Position numbers and translations under genes: made by a program | Assembly (NCBI RefSeq): GCF_003024195.1 | Contig: NZ_KZ679050.1 | Location: forward strand, 186,001 to 250,000 | DNA: 64,000 nt | Origin: Streptomyces dioscori | GTDB lineage: Bacteria; Actinomycetota; Actinomycetes; Streptomycetales; Streptomycetaceae | Direction: 5' to 3' | The notes under the pieces: model-generated | What the model saw: only the letters and a program-made list of their open reading frames with translations | The model's database searches: none | Told to the model about the DNA's origin: nothing | Part shown: positions 7,498 to 15,826 of the stretch, piece after piece | Position numbering within the stretch: position 1 is the stretch's first letter | Layout: each line of letters starts with the position of its first letter

Positions 7498-10400
7498 TCA
7501 CTCGTACGCCGTCGTCCGGGCCAGTGCCGCGTCGCGGACGTCGGCCACCGGGTGGCGGCGCAGTGCTCTGAGCCGCTCTCGCCACGGCTGCCGCCAGTCC
7601 GTGCGGGTGCCGAGGGCGACCGTGAGGGCGGTGGCGAGCAGTCCCTCGCTGTGACCGCCGTGCGCGGTGAGCCGCCGGGCGGCGCCGAGCAGGATCTCGT
7701 CGTCGCCCTCCTGCGTGCCGTGGTCCAGCCGTTCGGCGAGTTCGGCGGCGGTCGCGGCCGCGAGCGCCGGCCGGCCCTGCGTCAGCGCGGCCAGCCGGAA
7801 CAGGGCCGCGTCCACGTGCTCCGCCTCGGCGTCCAGGTCGAGATGGGCCACCGTGATCGCGGCGGCCTGCGGCACGAATCCGTCGTAACGCGCCAGCAGT
7901 TCGGCGGCGCCGAGGGCCGCCGCGCGGACGGGCCCGGCGTGGGCTTCGGCCCGCTGCTCCAGGCACACGACGAGATGGTCCACGCGCTGCCGGGCGGGCC
8001 GGTCCCGAAGGGGCTCGGCATCGGCATCGGGACCAACACCGGCGCCGGTCGTGGTCGCGGTTCCGGCCATGGTCCCGGTCCCGGCATCGGCATCGGCATC
8101 GGCATCGGCATCGGCATCGGCATCGGCAAGGGTTTCGCTTCCGGCGCCGCCGGACTCGTACGCGTGGTCCGGGTTCCTCGCCCGGCCTGCCACCTCCGCC
8201 TCGATCCCCGCCTCCATCCCCGCCTCCGCCAGCGCCCGCAGGGCATCCCGTACTCCCGCGGCTCCCCCGTCCGAACCGGTCGCCGCGATCACCAGGCCCT
8301 GGGCGGCGGCCCGCCAACTCGTGCGGTTCGTCAGGTCCGCCGTGGCGGTGGCCAGGACGGTGGGCGCGTCGGGGCACCAGGGCGCCCAGCGGGCCAGGGC
8401 GCCGTAGGCGAGGACGGCGGTCGGCGGGTCGTCGGTCGTGGACACGTCGCGGACGAGCCGGGCGTACCGCTCGCGATGCCGTTCCGGCAGGTCGAGGGGT
8501 GCGACGCGCAGCACGCCCGCCCGGAGAACGGGTTCCGCCACGGCGGCGTCGTGCAGCAGCGTCCACACGGGCTCCTGGGCGAGCAGCGAGCCCGCGAAGG
8601 CGACACACGCGGCACGGACGTCGAGGTGGGTGCCCGGCCGCCGGTACGCCTCGGTGAGGAGGCGTGCGGCCACCGGGGCCGGGAGCCGGGCCGCGGCGAG
8701 GCGGGCGGCCTCCTTGCGGCTGGTCACCTTGGTGTCCGGCGCGGTCAGGAGGTCACGCAGTCGGTCCACCAGCAGGGACGGCGCCACGTGCCGGGACGCC
8801 CGGGTGGCCGCGTACACGGCGACACGTGCCCGGTCGTCGCCGGCGTGCGCGAGCAGTTCGGGAAGTGTGTCACCGGGCCGGTCGGTGTGGGCGAGCGCGC
8901 CGAGCGCGGCCTCCGCGAGCACGGTGTTCCGCGAACCGGTCCAGCGGCGGGCCACTTCGGCGCCCCGCCCCGGTACGCGTGCCGCCTGTTCCACGGCGGC
9001 GGCCCTGGCATGGGCGAGCAGCCCCGCGTCGGCGGCGGACTCCGCCAACTTCCGCATCAGGACGTCCTGTTGCCGCGGCAGCCAGCGTCGTACGTCAGGT
9101 CCCACGGGTACGGTCCACGCGCTGCCCCTGGTGAGGAAGCGGCCGTACGGCGGGGTGTCCGCCAGGAGTACGTCGAGGAGGTCGGTACGGCGGCGGGTGA
9201 GCACAGCCAGGACGGGCCGCAGTGTCCCCGCCGAGGGGTCGAGGGCGAGGACGCGCGCGGCTCTTTCGTCCCGGGTGGCGGGCGGTTCCAGCCACAGCTC
9301 GACGGCGGCGCGGACGGTCGTGTCGTTCCCGAACCGGATGGCCTGCCAAAGGAGTTCCTGCAGATCGGTCATCCCGGCGGCGCGCCGCCCCACGGCCCGG
9401 GCGAGCGCGAAGGCGAGGCCGTAGTCGGCCTTCTCCGCCCCTGCCTCGATCCACGGGCGCAGCGCCTCGTACACCTGATGCTCCTGCCCCCGGCGCAGCG
9501 TCGCGTCGAGCCGGCCGAGGTCGGCGCCGCCGGTGTTGCCGGAGATCCGTACGAGGGTGCGCAGGGCCCAATTGACCAACTCCCGTGAGCCGCCCGCCGC
9601 GTGCTCGCGGAGCACGGAGACGGCGAGCCGGCTGAGGTTGCGGCGGCTGCCCGGCGAGGAGTCCTGGGCGTCGACGGCGTCGGCGACGATCCTGTCGAGA
9701 TGCGGCCCGGCCTCCTCGGTCAACAGGGCGGGCGGGATCCGGGACAGCGTCCACAGAGCCGGCTGCCGTACCGGGTTCTGCTCGTTGCGGAGCCGCGCGG
9801 ACTCCTCCAGTACGCGGACGACGACGGCGGGGTCGCCGGAGCGGGCCGCGTTGTCGATGAGCAACGGCCAGGCCAGGGCGCGGTCTTCGGCGGCGGGACG
9901 GCGGGTCGCCTCGACGAGCCGCTCGCGCACCTGGTCGACCGGCAGGTAGGACTCGGCGAGCAGCACGGTGTGCCAGGCCGCGCCGCTCCCGCGGGCCGCG
10001 GCGGCCATCCGACGTGCCTCCTCCGCGACACGACTGCGCGGCAGCGCATCGAGGATCACGGCGTCGACGAGAGCGCCTCTGCCTGCCGGGCCCCGGCCGG
10101 CCAGCACATCGGTGTAGAAGGCGTACCGGCGAGCGGGCGGGAGTGCCGCGAGGAAGGCGGCAAGGTCACCGTGGTCGGCCAACACCGACCCGAGCGCGAC
10201 GAGTTCACCATTCCGCCGGCTCTCCGACCGCGCCAGCCTGCGCAGCAGCGGACGACTGCGCACGGCTTCGACCGGAAGGCTGTCGCCCGCGAGGAGCAGA
10301 CGGAGCACCCGCTCCGGAGCGACGGCGGCGAACGCGGCCAACCGGTCGTGGAGTTGATACGGGAGCCCGGCGGATGCGAAGCGTTCGACCAGCTCCAGCG

Positions 10401-11049
10401 CACGGAGCGGCCGGAAGGGCACGGTGGCCGTCACGGACTGCGCGTACCGCCGCCACCAGGTGTCGCGCAGTGACGGAGGCAGTGCGGCCAACTCGCCCTC
10501 CACCGCGTCCAGCAGGACTTCCGGATGCCGTCTGCCGAGCGCGGTCCAGCCCCGCACGGCGGGGAAGAGCGACGGCAGGAGCCGGGCGACCGTACCGGGT
10601 GAGCAGCCGGGCAGCAGACGTGCCGCCTCCGCGTCGCCCCATGCGTCGCGCAACGGGTCGACGAGCCGGTCCGCCAGCGCGGTGCGCCGCCCCGAGACCA
10701 CGGCCCGCAGCAGGTCCCGGCGTATCGCCTCGGGCGCGTCGGACAGGGCCGACTCGTAGGCGGAGTCGGGCACATGGAGGCTGTCGGCCACCCGCAGCGC
10801 GTGTCCGCGCACGAAGGAGTCCGGGTCGGCGAGGCGGGCGCCGACCCACCCGGCGTCCCGGCTGACGGCCGCCGCGACGACGGCGAGCCCCCGCCCGTAG
10901 GACCCGCACGCCTCCAGCTCGCCCAGCAGCGGCCGAGCCTCCTCCAACTCCCTCACCCTTGCGGCAAGTTCGCGCATACGCAGGGGATACGGCAGCGGAT
11001 CGAGGGCGTTCAGCAGACTCTCGGCCTGCTGCCGCGGGGTGTGGACCAT
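7498..11049 (-). CDS. Large helical-repeat (HEAT-like) protein
   Basis: About 1183 residues made almost wholly of Ala/Leu/Arg-rich helices in repeating pairs (for example PDSFVRGHALRVAD and HPVADVRDAALAR), the pattern of HEAT or ARM-type solenoids that bind other macromolecules. No catalytic motif, signal peptide or membrane segment is seen. The start at ATG 11049 (MVHTPRQQAESLL) is chosen because the longer frame to 11241 would overlap the WhiB gene's 3' end; no good ribosome binding site is seen. An internal Asp-Ala run encoded by a GGCATC repeat (8083-8124) lies in a linker before the last helical block. Its function is unknown. It sits 77 bp downstream of, and on the same strand as, the WhiB gene, so they may be co-transcribed. 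Confidence 0.8.
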   Translation of the reverse strand: MVHTPRQQAESLLNALDPLPYPLRMRELAARVRELEEARPLLGELEACGSYGRGLAVVAAAVSRDAGWVGARLADPDSFVRGHALRVADSLHVPDSAYESALSDAPEAIRRDLLRAVVSGRRTALADRLVDPLRDAWGDAEAARLLPGCSPGTVARLLPSLFPAVRGWTALGRRHPEVLLDAVEGELAALPPSLRDTWWRRYAQSVTATVPFRPLRALELVERFASAGLPYQLHDRLAAFAAVAPERVLRLLLAGDSLPVEAVRSRPLLRRLARSESRRNGELVALGSVLADHGDLAAFLAALPPARRYAFYTDVLAGRGPAGRGALVDAVILDALPRSRVAEEARRMAAAARGSGAAWHTVLLAESYLPVDQVRERLVEATRRPAAEDRALAWPLLIDNAARSGDPAVVVRVLEESARLRNEQNPVRQPALWTLSRIPPALLTEEAGPHLDRIVADAVDAQDSSPGSRRNLSRLAVSVLREHAAGGSRELVNWALRTLVRISGNTGGADLGRLDATLRRGQEHQVYEALRPWIEAGAEKADYGLAFALARAVGRRAAGMTDLQELLWQAIRFGNDTTVRAAVELWLEPPATRDERAARVLALDPSAGTLRPVLAVLTRRRTDLLDVLLADTPPYGRFLTRGSAWTVPVGPDVRRWLPRQQDVLMRKLAESAADAGLLAHARAAAVEQAARVPGRGAEVARRWTGSRNTVLAEAALGALAHTDRPGDTLPELLAHAGDDRARVAVYAATRASRHVAPSLLVDRLRDLLTAPDTKVTSRKEAARLAAARLPAPVAARLLTEAYRRPGTHLDVRAACVAFAGSLLAQEPVWTLLHDAAVAEPVLRAGVLRVAPLDLPERHRERYARLVRDVSTTDDPPTAVLAYGALARWAPWCPDAPTVLATATADLTNRTSWRAAAQGLVIAATGSDGGAAGVRDALRALAEAGMEAGIEAEVAGRARNPDHAYESGGAGSETLADADADADADADADAGTGTMAGTATTTGAGVGPDADAEPLRDRPARQRVDHLVVCLEQRAEAHAGPVRAAALGAAELLARYDGFVPQAAAITVAHLDLDAEAEHVDAALFRLAALTQGRPALAAATAAELAERLDHGTQEGDDEILLGAARRLTAHGGHSEGLLATALTVALGTRTDWRQPWRERLRALRRHPVADVRDAALARTTAYE
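8083..8124. repeat. (GGCATC)7 microsatellite inside the helical-repeat gene
   Basis: Seven perfect tandem GGCATC hexamers, with two more at about 8017-8028. On the coding (minus) strand they encode an alternating Asp-Ala tract. A 6-bp unit keeps the frame, so copy number can change without breaking the gene. Confidence 0.95.
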
Positions 11050-11126
11050 GCGGTGGATTGTGCCCGCCGAAAGCCGCAACGCGCTCGGAAATTCCGATGC
11101 GCCGCTGCTACCGGGCCGGTGTTTCG

Positions 11127-11375
11127 CTAGTGCTGGGCGCGTCGGAGGCTGAGGCGTTCCTTCTCGGAGAGGCCGCCCCAGACGCCGAAGCGTTCGTCGT
11201 GGTTGAGTGCGTATTCGAGGCACGCGGAGCGCATGTCGCACATTCCGCAGATCTGCTTCGCCTCACGCACCGAGCTGCCCGGCTCGGGAAAGAAGAAGTC
11301 GGAACCGGTCTGGGCGCACAGTGCCTGTTCCTGCCAGGAGAGGTCGGGCGCGGCGGCAATGGTGTCGTTGTGCAT
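11127..11375 (-). CDS. WhiB-family iron-sulfur transcription regulator
   Basis: An 82-residue WhiB-like protein, an actinobacterial [4Fe-4S] regulator that usually works by binding the principal sigma factor region 4. Four cluster cysteines are present: C20, C43, C46 and C52 (ICGMCDMRSAC). The conserved turn GVWGG is at 64-68, followed by a short basic tail (LSLRRAQH), shorter than the DNA-contacting tails of WhiB or WblA. The start is ATG 11373-11375. The Wbl subtype is not assigned with confidence. The upstream gap of 522 bp is unusually long. Confidence 0.93.
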   Translation of the reverse strand: MHNDTIAAAPDLSWQEQALCAQTGSDFFFPEPGSSVREAKQICGMCDMRSACLEYALNHDERFGVWGGLSEKERLSLRRAQH

Positions 11376-11897
11376 GCCGGGATCGTGTCGCGCCTCGAAA
11401 AACGTTCGATCAACACGGGCTCAACGCCCACCCGCGCGACACCACCACACCCGCAGAACCCGACGCGGCGCACAAGGCCCGGCGACACAACGAACCCGAT
11501 GATGCTCCCAGCAGAGGACAGAGACACAGCGGCGCGCGGCGACATCCCCAACGGATTCACTCCGCCCGCTACGGCCACTGCGCCCGCGACACAAAGGGGC
11601 CTGGCGTCCCGCGCCGCGCCGCGCTAGCGAAACGCAGTCGGCTCGCGGGGCGGTCGTCGGCTGATGCCAGCTGGAATGTCGGGGTCGCCCGCGCTCCTGG
11701 GTCGTGCCCCGTCAGGGGCGCGGGAACTGCGCGGCCAGCCCCCACCGGGCCGTAGGTGAACGACGGGCCCAGGCGCGGGTGCGGGCCCGCCCCCACCAGG
11801 CCCCGGACCGCGGCAGCGCCCCGCTCCGGCAGCGGTTGTCAGTGGGCGGTGCAAGACTCGGCAGTGCAGGCAACGGGACCTCGCGAAGGAGGGCAAT
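11376..11897. other. 522-bp divergent intergenic region
   Basis: The gap between the WhiB gene (minus) and the VOC gene (plus). It holds one copy of the dispersed repeat core at 11706-11744 and the sequence CTAGCGAAAC at 11624-11633, which is an inverted copy of GTTTCGCTAG at 11121-11130 on the other side of the WhiB gene. Reading frames here look like non-coding shadow frames. No RNA gene is recognised. Confidence 0.6.
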
Positions 11898-12689
11898 ATG
11901 CTCACCACCCGTTTCGTCACGGGCGCTCCGAACTGGATCGATCTCGGCACCCCCGACATCGACGGCGCCACTTCCTTCTATCGAGGCGTCTTCGGCTGGG
12001 ACTTCCAGTCGGCAGGACCCGAGTCCGGCGGGTACGGCTTCTTCCGGACGGCCGGGAAGACCGCGGCGGGCGGTATGCAGACCACCCCCGAACAGGGCCC
12101 GCCGTCATGGACCGTCTATTTCCGGAGCCCGGACGCCGACGCGACGGCCAAGGCGGTCGAGCAGGCCGGAGGCGGCGTGCTGGTGCCGCCCGACGACATC
12201 ATGGACAAGGGCCGCATGGCCATCCTCGCCGATCGGGCGGGCGTCCCCTTCGGCATCTGGCAGCCCGCCGCACTCCGCGGCCTCGACGTGGCCGGTGAGC
12301 CGGGCTCCCTGTGCTGGGTCGAGCTGTACACACCGGACATCGCCGCCGCGGCCGCGTTCTACCACTCCGTACTGGGCATGGAGACCTCCGCCATGCCGTT
12401 CCCCGGCGGCGTCTACACCTGCATCAACCCTGCGGAGGGCGGCGAGGACGGCATGTTCGGCGGTGTCGTCCCGCTGGCCGACGACCCGACGGAGCAGGAG
12501 GCGGGGGCGTACTGGCTGCCCTATTTCGAGGTCACGGACGCGGACGACGTGGTCGCGAAGGCCCGGCAGCTGGGTGGCACGGTTCGTATGCCCGCCACGT
12601 CCGTGGAGGGTGTCGGCCGGATCGCCAAGCTCGCCGACCCGTACGGGGCGCGCTTCGCGGTGATCAGGAGCGAGCCGAGCATGGGGTGA
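11898..12689 (+). CDS. VOC-superfamily protein with two glyoxalase-like domains
   Basis: A 263-residue protein with two vicinal-oxygen-chelate modules, each opening with a W-x-D/E-L-x-T-x-D-x-x-x-A-x-x-F-Y pattern: WIDLGTPDIDGATSFYRGVFGW (residues 13-34) and WVELYTPDIAAAAAFYHSVLGM (second half). Each module ends with a DP-x-GA-x-FAV-like strand. Such proteins include dioxygenases, glyoxalases and drug-binding resistance proteins; the metal-ligand set cannot be fixed by eye, so the substrate is unknown. GAAGGAGG lies 7 bp before the ATG. Confidence 0.85.
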   Translation: MLTTRFVTGAPNWIDLGTPDIDGATSFYRGVFGWDFQSAGPESGGYGFFRTAGKTAAGGMQTTPEQGPPSWTVYFRSPDADATAKAVEQAGGGVLVPPDDIMDKGRMAILADRAGVPFGIWQPAALRGLDVAGEPGSLCWVELYTPDIAAAAAFYHSVLGMETSAMPFPGGVYTCINPAEGGEDGMFGGVVPLADDPTEQEAGAYWLPYFEVTDADDVVAKARQLGGTVRMPATSVEGVGRIAKLADPYGARFAVIRSEPSMG

Positions 12690-13229
12690 CGTCCGCCCGA
12701 CCGACCCCGGCTGCTCCCGATCCCGCTCGACCCCACCCGACGTGCCGCATTCGGGGTGTCGGGGCAGGCCCCGTCCCGCTCCCGACCGCCGGCACGTGGG
12801 GGCGGGCCGCGCAGTTCCCCGCGCCCCTTACGGGGCTCAGGTCAGCAGCCGAAGCCAAAGCCGACGCCACGACGCACCCGCACCCGCACCCGCACCCGCA
12901 TAGCGAGTGTCAGGGCAGGCCCCGTCCCGCTCCCGACCGCCGGCACGTGGGGGCTGGTCGCGCAGTTCCCCGCGCCCCTTACGGGGCTTGGCCTGGCAGT
13001 CCAGGCCAGCGCCACGACGGGCCCGCTTTTAGGGGCACGGGGAACTGCGCGACCAGCCACGACGGGCCCGCACCCGACGACAGGGCGGCTTTCGGGGGCG
13101 CGGGGAACCGCGCAATCACCCACGACGCACCCGCACCAGAAGGCCACCTCGGCCAAAAGGGAGCGCTCTCAGCAATGAAGCGAACCCCGGCTATCCTGAT
13201 CGGCAACCGCCGCCCTGAGGAGCCCCGAG
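12690..13229. repeat. 540-bp intergenic region packed with dispersed repeats
   Basis: Two near-identical ~82-bp direct repeats lie at 12756-12838 and 12906-12988, each ending with the inverted repeat core and a CCTTACGGGGCT tail. Two more single cores in the opposite orientation occur at 13027-13060 and 13084-13120. A (CCCGCA)n microsatellite is at 12874-12900. The last 80 bp, with GAGGAG near 13217, lead into the LacI-type gene. No coding sequence is supported. Confidence 0.85.
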
Positions 13230-14261
13230 GTGACCGACCAGTCGACACAGCCACGCCCCACACTGGAGGCAGTGGCCGCCCGGGCGGGAGTCTCCCGAGC
13301 CACCGTGTCCCGGGTCGTCAACGGCGGCGAAGGCGTCCGCGAACCCCTCGTGGAACGGGTCAGGCGCGCCGTCGACGAACTCGGTTACGTCCCCAACCAG
13401 GCCGCCCGCAGCCTCGTGACCCGACGTCACGACGCCGTCGCCGTGGTCATCGCCGAACCGGAGACCCGCGTCTTCGCGGACCCCTTCTTCGCGCTCCAGC
13501 TCCGAGGCATCAGCAAGGAGCTGACGGCCCACGACTCGCAACTGGTCCTGCTGCTCACGGAGGGCCGCGACGACCACGCCCGCGTGGCGCGTTACCTCGC
13601 CGGCGGCCATGTCGACGGCGCCCTCGTCTTCTCGCTGCACCTCGACGACCCGCTGCCCAGCCTGATCCACGGGGTGCCGACCGTGTACGGCGGCCGTCCC
13701 GGCTGGAGCGACGGATCACACGGCGTGGTGTACGTCGACTGCGACAACCGGGGCGGCGCCCGTGAGGCCGTCCGGCATCTCGTCGGGCTCGGCCGCACGC
13801 GCGTCGCGCACATCACCGGCGCCCTCGACCAGACGTCGGCGGTCGACCGGCTCGACGGGTTCCGTGACGTCATGGTGGACGCCGATCCGCGGCTGATCGT
13901 GGAGAGCGACTTCACCCCGGGTGGCGGTGAGCGCGCCATGCGGGAACTTCTCGACCGGCGCCCCGATGTGGACGCGGTGTTCGCGGCGAACGATCTCATG
14001 GCGGTCGGTGCGATGCGGGCGCTGCGTGAGCGGGGGCGGCGGGTGCCCGAGGATGTCGCCGTGATCGGGTTCGACGACATGCTGCCGTTCACCGAGCAGG
14101 CCGATCCGCCGCTCACGACTGTCCGGCAGGACATCGAGGAGATGGGGCGGTTGATGGCGCGGTTGTTGTTGCGGGGGCTGGACCGGAGTGGGTCCGCCGT
14201 CGCGGACGTGCCGTCGAGCGTGGTGCTGCCGACGACTCTGGTACGCCGAGTCTCCGCGTAG
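13230..14261 (+). CDS. LacI-family transcriptional regulator
   Basis: A 343-residue sugar-responsive repressor. The N-terminal helix-turn-helix (TLEAVAARAGVSRATVSRVVN, about 11-31) with the hinge helix (GYVPNQAARSL) precedes a periplasmic-binding-like sensor domain ending in the family pattern DVAVIGFDDM...PPLTTVRQDIEEMGRLMARLLL. The start is GTG 13230. It is followed by a repeat cluster and a convergent laccase gene, and preceded by a repeat-rich gap, so no sugar operon is adjacent and its target is unknown. Confidence 0.92.
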   Translation: MTDQSTQPRPTLEAVAARAGVSRATVSRVVNGGEGVREPLVERVRRAVDELGYVPNQAARSLVTRRHDAVAVVIAEPETRVFADPFFALQLRGISKELTAHDSQLVLLLTEGRDDHARVARYLAGGHVDGALVFSLHLDDPLPSLIHGVPTVYGGRPGWSDGSHGVVYVDCDNRGGAREAVRHLVGLGRTRVAHITGALDQTSAVDRLDGFRDVMVDADPRLIVESDFTPGGGERAMRELLDRRPDVDAVFAANDLMAVGAMRALRERGRRVPEDVAVIGFDDMLPFTEQADPPLTTVRQDIEEMGRLMARLLLRGLDRSGSAVADVPSSVVLPTTLVRRVSA

Positions 14262-14579
14262 CCGCTCCGCGGGGGGGGGGGGCGTGCGCGGGTGCGGATC
14301 CGTCGTGGCCGGTCGCGCAGTTCCCCGCGCCCCTCAGAGCCGACCGAGCCCCGTCAGGGGCGCGGGGAACTGCGCGGCCCGCCCCCTCTCGGCCGCAGCC
14401 GAAAACCCGACGGGCCCTGCCCCGACACCCCGTATGCCCATTGCAGGTGCGTCGTGGCTTGTCGCGCAGTTCCCCGCGCCCCCAGAAGGACAGGTCGGAC
14501 GTCACGTGCGGGCACGTCGTGACTGGCCGCGCCGTTCCCCGCGCCCCTCAGGGCGCGGGGCGCTGCGCGCCCCGCCGCT
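14262..14579. repeat. Convergent spacer filled by dispersed repeats (one ~137-bp composite unit)
   Basis: The gap between the convergent LacI-type and laccase genes carries an inverted core (14304-14335), a composite unit at 14348-14484 with inverted ends and a conserved interior (GGCCGCAGCCGAAAACCCGA and CCCCGTATGCCC), and a further inverted core with a short hairpin at 14521-14562. The ends of the composite can pair, so it may also terminate transcription from both sides. Confidence 0.85.
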
Positions 14580-15608
14580 TCAGTGTTCGTGGGGCTCGTA
14601 GCCCGGGATCGTGCCGTCCGTCTTCTTGACCAGGAACAGGCCTGCCATTCCCATGTCGGAGTGGCTCTGGACGTGGCAGTGGTACATCCACGCGCCCGCG
14701 CCGACGCCCTCCCCCGCGATGACCTGGAAGCCGAACGAGTCCGCGGGGCCCACGATCAGGTTGTCGACCACGCGGCTGGGGTCGTCCGGGCCGGTCAGCA
14801 GGCCCGTGCGGTTGTCCGCCCAGCGGTGACCGTGCACGTGGAACGTGTGGTAGTACTCGCCGTGCGTGATCGAGACGAACTCGATCCGGTCCCCCACCGT
14901 GGCCTCGAAGTTGGGGCTGTCGTGCCCCGGCCTGTTGTTGATCGTCATGTCGTTGAAGACGATGGTGTGGGTCTTGTCCGGGAGGATGTCGCCCTGCCTG
15001 CGGACGATCACCGGGCCGTAGAGGCCCTTGCGGATGCCCGTCGTGCCGTGTTCGGTGCCGACGACATGGTCGTGGTAGTGCCAGTAGCCCGCGCTGCCCG
15101 CCCGCCAGGTGCCGTCCTTGCGGCGGCCGGGGGCGTGCGTGCGCCAGGTGTACGTACGGGTGTCCCCCGGTTCGACATGCGACTTGCTCAGCTTCGTGCC
15201 GTCGCTGGACACCTCGTAGTCCACGCCGTGGACGTGCAGACTCGCCGCCACGTCCAGCGTGTTCTCGACCTCGATGTACGCGGTGTCGCCCTCGTTGAGT
15301 TCGATCAGCGGCCCGGGGATCGTGGCCGCGCCCTTCTCGAACCCGTAGCCCAGCTGCCCGTCGGCGAGCTTCTCGATGTACAGCTTGAAGCGTCTGACCT
15401 CGCCGCCCGCGGGGGCGGTACGCAGCGCGCTGCTCGCGCTCGCCGCGCTGTCCGCGGACGTCGCGTCCTTCGCGGCGACGAGCGACAACGATGTCGCGAC
15501 CGTGGCGACGGCGGCCCCGCCCATCATCATCCGACGGCTGAAACCACGCCTGTCCATCGCGTCACCGGTGCCCGCACCCGTGGTGTCCATGTCGTCCATG
15601 GTGCTCAT
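14580..15608 (-). CDS. Two-domain small laccase (multicopper oxidase), Tat-exported
   Basis: A 342-residue small laccase of the SLAC type, which works as a trimer and oxidises phenols and similar substrates with O2 outside the cell. The start at ATG 15608 is chosen because GGGAGAG lies just upstream; the longer frame from a TTG reads through that ribosome binding site. A twin-arginine signal is present (MDRRGFSRRMMMGGAA, from residue 18). Copper motifs: HVHG, YWHYHDHV, HTFHVHGH and the C-terminal MYHCHVQSHSDMGM, giving the full T1 and trinuclear ligand set. Beyond the usual domain it ends at PHEH without the long His-rich tail some homologues have. It is divergent from the ThuA/dehydrogenase gene and may act with it. 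Confidence 0.95.
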   Translation of the reverse strand: MSTMDDMDTTGAGTGDAMDRRGFSRRMMMGGAAVATVATSLSLVAAKDATSADSAASASSALRTAPAGGEVRRFKLYIEKLADGQLGYGFEKGAATIPGPLIELNEGDTAYIEVENTLDVAASLHVHGVDYEVSSDGTKLSKSHVEPGDTRTYTWRTHAPGRRKDGTWRAGSAGYWHYHDHVVGTEHGTTGIRKGLYGPVIVRRQGDILPDKTHTIVFNDMTINNRPGHDSPNFEATVGDRIEFVSITHGEYYHTFHVHGHRWADNRTGLLTGPDDPSRVVDNLIVGPADSFGFQVIAGEGVGAGAWMYHCHVQSHSDMGMAGLFLVKKTDGTIPGYEPHEH

Positions 15609-15634
15609 GCCGAACTCTCCCAATCTGCAGCGCG

Positions 15635-15649
15635 ATCAACCGGGTTGAT
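15635..15649. promoter_or_regulatory. 15-bp perfect palindrome upstream of the laccase
   Basis: ATCAACCGGGTTGAT reads the same on both strands around its central G and lies 26 bp upstream of the laccase start codon, in the 218-bp divergent spacer. It is a plausible operator; the regulator is unknown. Confidence 0.45.
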
Positions 15650-15826
15650 GGGTCTGACGGAACCGAGTGACAGAGACGAACTGGTGAGACGGTAGTGGCA
15701 TCGCCTTCGTTTATCCACACTCAGGACAAAGTTTGTTGGATACCGGTCGTACCTATTGGCGAGTTCCGAGAAAAGGTCTAGCTTCCATGGCGCTGTTGCT
15801 GTGACCGAGGAGGATGGGGTGACCAC

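Noticed and set aside
11376..11897. Open frames in the WhiB-VOC gap (for example 11207-11755)
   Set aside because: They lack ribosome binding sites and recognisable motifs, and have Arg/His-rich composition typical of non-coding frames in GC-rich DNA.
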